Part shown: positions 56,625-64,000 of the stretch, one piece after another
Layout: each line of letters begins with the position of its first letter
Numbering within the stretch: the first letter of the stretch is position 1
Assembly (NCBI GenBank): GCA_030762935.1
Contig: CM060890.1
Span: 62,002,765 to 62,066,764 of the forward strand
DNA length: 64,000 nucleotides
Direction: 5' to 3'
Origin: Hymenopus coronatus
Taxonomy: Eukaryota > Arthropoda > Insecta > Mantodea > Hymenopodidae
The notes under the pieces: generated by a model
Database searches by the model: none
Seen by the model: only the letters and a program-made list of their open reading frames with translations
What the model was told of the DNA's origin: nothing
Program-made: the position numbers and the translations under genes

Positions 56625-57435
56625 AATAATTTAACTTTCTCTACTACGTAAAGTAATAATTGACTTATTGTACTCCATCCAAACAGTCAATATCTGTATT
56701 TCACTGGAAATATATTTTGAGGCTCCTGAATCCAAAAGGAAGCTTCTTTTAGAAAAAGCTGTATACGAACAGCATAAATAAAACACAAGTGCATGTTAAA
56801 TACCTAACTTGATATTTAAGTTATACATCTTCCAAAGATGCGACACAGTGCTTGTCAATAAAATCACACACTCAAAACTAACTTTACATGGATATTTTTT
56901 TCAAAAATTTTATTTGATAAAAAATGGCTAAAAATATATGTTACAATAACGAATGTTTAATATATCTTCATGCCAATCTAATGCATATTTTGCATTTTTC
57001 TGAAGTGTTCATTACGGACGAATTTTTCAGTTAGTAAACTTAACGTACAAAATCTTACATTAAGAAAAATTAGGTATTGTTTAAACATACAAAACTATTT
57101 AAAGATATGATTAACGTAGAGTTAACCATCTCCAAGATATTCCTGGTCATTGGTGTGAATGTACTAATACATATATATTTTTTAAATGGGAAGGGCTTAG
57201 AGACTTAGAGAAAGAGAACGAAATTTTATATTCATCACATATTGGCCTGTTATTAAACAGATGTGATTATAGCTTTAGACTGCTAAAATCACTCCTCTTA
57301 TAGCTACAAGGAAATATATGTTGAAGAAAAATTCGGCAAATGTTTATCTCGATTAGCACGAGGTAGATAGAAGAATGAGCTTTGGTAAGAATGTTTTATC
57401 ACAAAATACGTAGAAGATAGGATTATTATATATTT
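56625..57435 (+). repeat. R900 copy, plus, diverged
   Basis: Head ACTTTCTCTACTACGTAAAG; GTATTTCACTGGAAATATA; AAAGATGCGACACAGTG; TTATCTCGATTAGCACGAGG. The tail is weak (GTAGAAGATAGGATTATTA). Confidence 0.78.
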
Positions 57436-57439
57436 GGCA

Positions 57440-58130
57440 TTATTGTTGCAAAATGTTTTGTTTGTATTTTAAGTCAACCGAGGTAAACGCTTTTAGAAAT
57501 GATTCCATTATACGTTTCTTATAGGTTAAAAGAGCCGCGAGAGCCAAATGTTTTAAAAAAAATGTGTGGCTTACATGCTATGCTTGAAATTCCATACCCT
57601 TTGCTTCGTGACGCAAAAAGCAATTGATTTTGACAAGCATTTAAAATGACAAACGTATTTAAAAACTTCAACACGACGAAATCTAGAAATTGACTCATTG
57701 AACAGAGACGTTTTATGTGACAAATTGTGTATTTTAAGGGGATTATATTCTTAATATTAAGTGTTTATCTTAGAAAGCTTATCAGTTACACTAAATTATA
57801 CAATTTTTTTCCGAATGATAACTTTACAGGCTATTCCTAGGAAACTATCTATACATTTTATATCATATATAAAATACGAAAAATATGGTATTTTAACATA
57901 ACTTCTGAATATTTTTAAAATTCCTCAAAAGGGCAGTTCATATCACATTTTAGAAGATACCCAACTTCAGTTCCTATCTTGGTATTAATGTATCATTTAG
58001 ATTTTGCATTACGCTGTTCAGATATACATTCAGCTTTTTTTAAAAATACTTGCTTTTGAATTCAGTGATCTCAAATGCATAGTATTCCGTTGAAATGCAA
58101 ATGTTTCACTATTGGTGTTTAAATAAAACT
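57440..58130 (-). repeat. R900 copy, minus, strongly diverged
   Basis: GCAAAATGTTTTGTTTGTAT, CAACCGAGGTAAACGCTTTT, ACAAATTGTGTATTTTAAGG, GGCTATTCCTAGGAAACTA and CAAATGCATAGTATTCCGTT keep the family order. Both ends are blurred. Confidence 0.6.
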
Positions 58131-58267
58131 TTAGTTACTAAGTTTTAAACATAAATATGATTGTGATATATCGAAAATTATTTTCCTAAAACCTCGTATA
58201 TATTCCGCAATTAATAATACCTAACCAGGAAAGTTATAGAAAAAAGAAGTTATGAAAAGAACATCAC

Positions 58268-59060
58268 AAGTAGAAAAATCTTGATGTGCTATATTCACCT
58301 TGGTTACCCTACATGCGCTCTATAAAACTATACATACCAAAATTCTTCTCTTTGCTTCATGCTTATCAAGATAAAAATTAGCAGAGATGTTTTTATTACA
58401 ATATTATTTTCTTGTACAAGGAGAGTAACGAAATCCAGAAGTCTAAAGCGATAATCAAATTTTTAAAAGGTGGCCGCTATGTAAAAGTCCATTTTCTTTG
58501 TGTAAACAGGATGAAGAAAATGTGAATGACGACTTCCCATTTAAGAAAAGTATTGTTAGCGCTATAACAAAGACGTATTTCATAAATTGAGTGTTTTGAC
58601 GCTATATATTTATTTTGAGCTGTAACATTTTGTCCATCTCTGACTTTCACCAATAATGCAAAGGCTATTCAGAATCAAAGACCCCAGAGGCTACTCCAAG
58701 GAAATTCAAAATATACATTTTATTTGCGAAGTAAACATTTTAATATGCGGTATTTCATTAAAAATGCTTAGAACCATTTTTGAAACGATCGAATTTTTCT
58801 CAAAATTTTCCGTGTAAAAGGTAGTTTGGGGTGTGGGATATTTGTTGAAAACATTGTGTCACATTCTTAAAAGTTCCTGGTCTTAAAATTTTGGTAATCA
58901 ATCCACATATTTAAGAGTTAAGCTGTTCACACTCGCACATGGACACACATTTATTTCAAGAATGTTCTTTTTATCCGCCTAAATTGCACATTTCCAGTAA
59001 AAATTTCAGGGTAATGCAATAATTCCTCTACCTTTGCTACGTACGGAAGTAGAGATTGTT
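58268..59060 (-). repeat. R900 copy, minus
   Basis: Tail TCTTGATGTGCTATATTCACC; GCTTATCAAGATAAAAATTAGC; GGTAGTTTGGGGTGTGGGA; a short CA tract (GCACATGGACACACA); head end GAAGTAGAGATTG. Confidence 0.8.
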
Positions 59061-59099
59061 AAATTTAGACTGCAACTGGTGCGCACGAAATAATTTATA

Positions 59100-59860
59100 G
59101 ATTACAAATCTGATGTATTAGATTTACACTCGTTTTTCTGTATATTCTTCAAACTATTACTGATATAAAATATATACTCTTTCTTCATGTTAATTGAAAA
59201 ACACATTTGCAGATTTATTCTATTCTTTTTTTGCCATTTTGTCTTCCAGATACAAGGGAATCAGAAACTCGGCATAACATAATGGTTCGAGAATGGGTAA
59301 TTTTCCGCTTGAGGAAAGTATATTTATTTAAAGATTGAGAAAAATGAGAACGAAATTCTTCAAAATATCTTATTTCATAAAATGTTATTACAATAATTGT
59401 TATTTGACAAGGTTTACATTTTTTGTTCAGTGATGTTTTACCCAACTCTAAAGATTTACAACTGCACGACAGCTTTTAAGACTAATTAAGACTTCATGAG
59501 CTATTCCCAGAAAATTGAATATACACATATTACTCGTCACAAAAGTATCGTATATGGTGTTATAGGCACTGTAAATAAATATAGTTACTTTTGAGAAAAC
59601 CGCAAATAGCAAAACTTTCTTTCAAGTAAAAGGTTCTTTAAGAGAGGGAATTTTCTTAAACATTTTCAGACTGCATTCAAGAAAGATTCTGAATAAATAC
59701 CAAGCTCGGTGTGTTAATGCAAGAATACCTTATAAATCTTTTTACTAAAAATGAGCTTATTGGAATTAGATGCCTAGGAACATTCAGCTATTTCGACCGA
59801 AATTTTGCTGCTAAATGTTTGGTATTATAGCTCTATTTAGCATAGGCAAGTAGTAAAGAA
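59100..59860 (-). repeat. R900 copy, minus, diverged
   Basis: Tail TCTGATGTATTAGATTTACA; GTTAATTGAAAAACACATTTG; GAGCTATTCCCAGAAAATTG; a head-like end near ATAGGCAAGTAGTAAAG. The CA tract is lost. Confidence 0.7.
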
Positions 59861-60134
59861 AAATCACATTTGAGAAAACGTAAACAAAGACAAAACATAA
59901 GCTTTTAAGGTACTACACACACTCGCACACACATTGTTTATTTCAAATTCGGAAAACAACTTTTACAGATATGAAATGATTTGCCAAAATATCAGTTTTG
60001 GTCGCTTGAGACAGCTGATTCACGGTAGTACCCAGGCAACAAAATCCACCTTGGCTACTTTATGATATTCACAGAAGACACGCACAAGGAAATCATTTAC
60101 AAAATATTATAACGTAGTAGTACTAATATTGTAT
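59861..60134. other. Unassigned spacer, possible R900 scrap
   Basis: ACTACACACACTCGCACACAC followed by GTTTATTTCAAATTCGG may be a small minus R900 fragment at the CA tract. The rest is unrecognised. Confidence 0.35.
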
Positions 60135-60700
60135 TTCATTAAAAAATTCTGAAACATTGCATTCGCTTTTCTTTACCCATTCTGAAAAGAATACAAAATT
60201 TAAAAAATAGGTTATTCTTCTGTTTGCTTCATGCTAATCAAGATAAACATTAGCATTACCTTTTAAGTTCCAGGATAATAAGGGAATAGGCAGAATGACA
60301 GTAAAATCTTTAAAGAGCTGATTGCTGTGTTTTTACCTTTAAATGCACAATTTACAGGAAGAGTATAAAAAAATGACGCATTTGGGAAAAATTTAAGTAT
60401 CAGAAAATTTAAATCAAAAGCAAGGAATAATTCGGAAAAAATGGTTAACTTCACAAAAAATATATTTGACAAAACTTGTAGTTTATCGAGATCTACATTT
60501 TTTGGTTGTAAGAGTTTGTCGAAAAATTGTGTATTTAAAGGATAGTTTAAAGTGGGAGAACCTTCGTGTCGCATTCTTAGAAGATGCCGAGCTTCAGCAG
60601 CAATTTTGGTGCTCAATTAACTTTTTTGAGTTATGCTGTGCGCACACGAACACGCGCGCGCATGGCCCTTTTTTCCAATTTTTTTGTATTCCGTTTGCTC
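60135..60700 (-). repeat. R900 partial copy, minus
   Basis: GCTTCATGCTAATCAAGATA, AATAAGGGAATAGGCAG, AAGGATAGTTTAAAGTGGGA, TTCGTGTCGCATTCTTAG and a CA/CG tract (GCGCACACGAACACGCGCG). It lacks the TTTATTTG middle by deletion. Confidence 0.75.
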
Positions 60701-60759
60701 TACTTACTAAAGTAAATTATGATTTACGTGAGAGGAATTGTAGATTTTACTGATTCATG

Positions 60760-61800
60760 TTTTCATGTTCATTGAATCCAAAAATGAAGAATTATTTTCA
60801 TATAAAAAAGTTCAGAAAAAGGTCAAGTGTATATATATAAAATTAATAGTTTAAATTTTCTGGCACTAAGTGGAATGGCCTTGTGATCGGCATACAAATC
60901 TTTGGGGCCGAACAATGTGACCGAGGATTATTTTTATTTATTTTTTAAAACTTTTATTCATTTATTTATTTGGCTGATAATCAAGGGACTCTACTAATAC
61001 CTTCCTAGAGCTTGCTCGTAAAGCTTCTGAACTTGAAATGTTAGCTTGGAACTATTTAGTGGTGTTAAATTCTTTAGAAAGAGAAAGAAGAATCTTTTGG
61101 GAATGACCCCAGAAGTTCCTTTCAATCTGAATGAAATTTGCATAACCGGTAAACCGTCTGAGACGAAATCTTACTGGAAAAAAAATATATAAGTAAAAGT
61201 ACATAATTTATGAACTTTCCCTGCTTTTTTCTGCGGAGTGAAGATTTTCGAAACGTTCCTCATTTTTGGTTTGAATTTTCAATATTTTACTATTCTCAAA
61301 TAGGAAGTAATTTTTCCGCTTTCTAATGTGATCCAATATTGCTACCTTTGTTATTCTGCCATAAGAGCCGCTTTTTAACTATTTACTAGATTTGTGACAT
61401 TCACCATAAACGTAGCCGAGGGATGTTTTTATAAGTACAGGAGTAGAGCACGGCCAAGATTGCGGAGCATTGACAGAAAGTAGACAAAATTTTGTAGCTA
61501 AAACTCCAAAGCAGAAATTAGAATCACAGCAACTTAGCAAATTTCAAATCAGGGCCTCTTATTTTTAACACTTTCAAATCTGGATCTCCTGAGGAAGATT
61601 TACCGATTTGTTTCCCTGATCATGCAATGAGAATGCAATTTCAGAGTCACCACATAGGGAATAACTCTTTCAAAGAGCTGACTATTGCTTAGTCTACTGT
61701 ATTCGTTTATTCCTATTGCACCGATAAGGATTTCTTTTTCAAACGTTTATCTCGCTTAATACATTGTAAATATAACAATTTCTCTTAAGAACAGTTGGTT
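60760..61800 (+). repeat. R900 copy, plus, with ~200-bp foreign insert
   Basis: R900 middle and tail-side blocks (AACCGGTAAACCGTCTGAG, TTATCTCGCTTAATACATTG) are present. About 60855-61060 does not match the family and includes GGCCTTGTGATCGGCATAC and T-rich runs. The inserted piece is unidentified. Confidence 0.55.
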
Positions 61801-61969
61801 AAAAATGAGTAGAAAATATGTATATAGAACTCGAGATTTCCCGTATATACCCAAGTTGGATAACATGAAAAGCTAAATATGCGTACTTACAAATTAGAAC
61901 ATCAGAAGGACGCAAACGATATTAACAAATTAATAAACAATACTGACAATTTTCGGGTGTTCCAACTAG

Positions 61970-62800
61970 TTTTTAATTTCTCGACAACGTGTGTACAATG
62001 TGCAAAGAAGATGGAAAAGATATTGTATTACAACACAAATTATATTTCCATATTTCATTGGAAATACATGTTTTGAGACTTCCAGAATCCAAAATAGAAG
62101 CATTTAAAAAAAAAATTGTGTGTGTGTGTGTGTGTGTGTGTGTTGCACCAAACTTTGTATCCAATTTAATATCCTCCAAGGATGTGGCACGAATATTTTC
62201 AGGTATACCCCAACTACGCTTCACATGAAACATTTTTTGGAAAATTTGATTTTATCAGAACTGGCTCTAACGATTTGTATTAAAACTTGTTATATTTTAG
62301 ATATTTTCTTAACAAACAAAATATATAGCTTTAATATTATGGTAATAGCTTCTTCATTCTGGACGACTTATGTATAATTGGTAAACCCAAGAGATAGACA
62401 AATAGTATATAAAAAATATGGATCTGCTTAAAACACAGACTTTGTCATACCTTTTTTGTAGAGTTAACAGTTTCTGAGATAACCCTTGTTATTGTTCTCA
62501 TTTTTAAACTACTAAAACATTCTAGCAATAGAAGTCCTGTTTCGTTTCATCTCTTTTTTGTTTTATTTGTTGTAATTTAAAGACAACTTAATATCAATTG
62601 TTTCATATAGGAACCAGCTTGTAAGAGATCTGACTAGCGCTTTAGCCTCCCACTTACAAGTAAGTAACATGACAACTTATGCTAATGTTATTTTAATTAG
62701 TATAATGTGGATAAATGAATAATATTTTATAAGAATATGTTTGCAGAACAAGTATAGAAAAAATGTGAATGGAACAATTAAGATTTTTAATTAGCATAAC
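61970..62800 (+). repeat. R900 copy, plus, with (GT)n expansion
   Basis: A degraded head (GTGTACAATGTGCAAAG) is followed by CATTGGAAATACATGTTTTG, a (GT)12 tract at about 62117-62142, AAGGATGTGGCACGAATATT and the tail GTGAATGGAACAATTAAG. The frames at 61973-62377 come from the repeat. Confidence 0.83.
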
Positions 62801-64000
62801 ATTATATAACTAAGAAAATATACCTAATATAGCGCCAAAATAAATATTAGTAAGTATATAATAGGTAGAAAGGATGAATATCTCGAAATAAAATAAGTAA
62901 GTATAATACGCTTGAATATTATATATAAGCTAGTTGAGCTTAACAGTGGATAGAGAAAATAAAACCAAAATAAATGCTGGTAATTATTTACAAGTTGGGC
63001 CGCTAACTCTCTCCGCTGCGACTAATGACAGTTTTGCACTCTAACGGGACCGGTGTGGTTAAAGGGGGGATTAGGGGTGGGGAGATGGTTTAAAAAATTA
63101 ATGTTGCTACCTGTTTATATACACACACTAACCTAAACGGATTGCAACCTAACCTCGCGCTAAATTTGAAATCCACAGGCTTTGAAATTGTCATCATAAA
63201 TACAAAGTCAATCAATCGCACTTAGTTTCATTCGATTTTAGAGTGGCCGAAGTTCTTCATAATAAAATTCACTGAACAGCTGTATCTGCGTGAAACATAC
63301 TTGTCATACATCAGCACAGCGTCTAGCGACATATGCCGGTGTTGCATTCCACAACACTGTTCGCCTGCCGCCAACAATGAAACTCTGGTTTTAGGCACTT
63401 TAGTGTGTAATATTATTATATATTTACATTGCAAAAGTACTACAAGACTTCTTTATTTATATTCTACTCCTTCTAGGCAGCATACTTCATAAATATTCAC
63501 AAAAAAAAAAGGATCGGTACGCGCACGTAATAAATTAGCGATTAACTTAATTACGGAGCTTTTCCGATAAAAAAAATAGTGAAAACGAAACAAGTATAAA
63601 GCAAACTTACAGTCAAACCACAATTTGTTTAATTTCTGGAGGGGCCCAAGATCTCTATAATAACCTAAATGCTGATTGTACTAAGCATGATAAAAATCAT
63701 TAGTCATATGAAAATGAATTGTCCCAATAATATAGTGAGCTAATCAGCCAAGCTAGTTGGCTAGGAACTACCGAATATCAGCATTATAAATATTAAACCT
63801 TGAATTATATTGAATGAATGAGTAGCTTACTAATATTTCACGAAACTGAACAACCTGCCTATTAGGATAGCAAGGTGCAAGGACTTTATGGGGAATGACG
63901 AACTTAATGTGACATGACTTGACGCACGCAACGAAACGTGAAAGTGTAACATATTGTATTAAATTGATGATTTAGGGTTAACTAACGAGGCTTAATGCGA
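62801..64000. other. Unassigned DNA at the right edge
   Basis: Around 63000-63070 there is a G-rich patch (GGGGGGATTAGGGGTGGGG), and around 63290-63400 a more balanced stretch open on both strands (63228-63434 minus, 63301-63492 plus) with no recognised domain. No R900 motif is seen after 62800. This is among the better candidates for unique host sequence, without proof. Confidence 0.35.

Noticed and set aside
1..64000. CRISPR array, bacterial operon or phage features
   Set aside because: Repeat units are far too long and irregular for CRISPR. SINEs, LINEs and Tc1/mariner elements with no dense gene order indicate animal nuclear DNA.

Overview
The window looks like intergenic or intronic DNA from a large, AT-rich, repeat-dense eukaryotic genome, most likely an arthropod. 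The LINE with a PHD/esterase ORF1, the Tc1/mariner remnants and the tRNA-derived SINEs suit an insect; a cockroach, termite or other polyneopteran is my guess from the LINE protein style, and is not proven. I found no host protein-coding gene, rRNA or intact tRNA. Every protein-like stretch I recognise belongs to a mobile element. Most short open frames are frames inside a noncoding repeat or inside microsatellites.

The dominant component is one dispersed repeat, called R900 here. It is about 0.85-0.9 kb, occurs in about 40 whole or partial copies on both strands, and covers roughly 40% of the window. In the orientation I call minus, it starts at TCTGATGTGTTCCATTCAC. A sub-terminal ACTTTCTCTACA follows. 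Near the far end lie a (CA)n tract, a palindrome centred on ACTATGTACATAGT and an inverted copy of the sub-terminal motif (TGTAGAGAAAGT), and A-rich DNA flanks both ends. I call the palindrome end the 'head' and the TCTGATG end the 'tail'. Copies lie singly, head-to-tail, and as inverted pairs forming long hairpins. The architecture recalls non-autonomous Helentron (HINE/DINE-1-like) elements, but the inverted dimers also fit a foldback element.

Layout. 1-5 kb: mostly anonymous, with LINE and perhaps Tc1 scraps. 5-11 kb: R900 copies, a decayed LINE C-terminus and a SINE. 11.8-14.2 kb: a SINE, a 151-bp tandem duplication, and a TIR-bounded Tc1/mariner remnant with R900 nested inside. 14.7-20 kb: a SINE and R900 copies. 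20.3-21.8 kb: a Tc1-like element with a broken transposase. 22.7-28.9 kb: R900 arrays around a mariner (DD34D-type) fossil. 30.7-39 kb: dense R900 with inverted dimers and a tandem array grown from the R900 head. 40-50 kb: SINEs, R900 copies and a ~155-bp satellite. 51.2-52.0 kb: a long inverted repeat. 52.0-56.5 kb: a (TATG)n tract and a nearly full-length minus-strand CR1-like LINE. It has an open ORF1 and an ORF2 broken by frameshifts, a nonsense codon, a SINE with an 11-bp target duplication, and a deletion removing the RT active site. 56.6-62.8 kb: more R900. The last 1.2 kb is anonymous.

Nesting gives a relative order: R900 entered an older mariner element, and the two main SINE families entered R900, the LINE and satellite DNA. 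Nothing here appears able to move on its own. The SINEs would need LINE proteins, and R900 would need an unseen autonomous partner.
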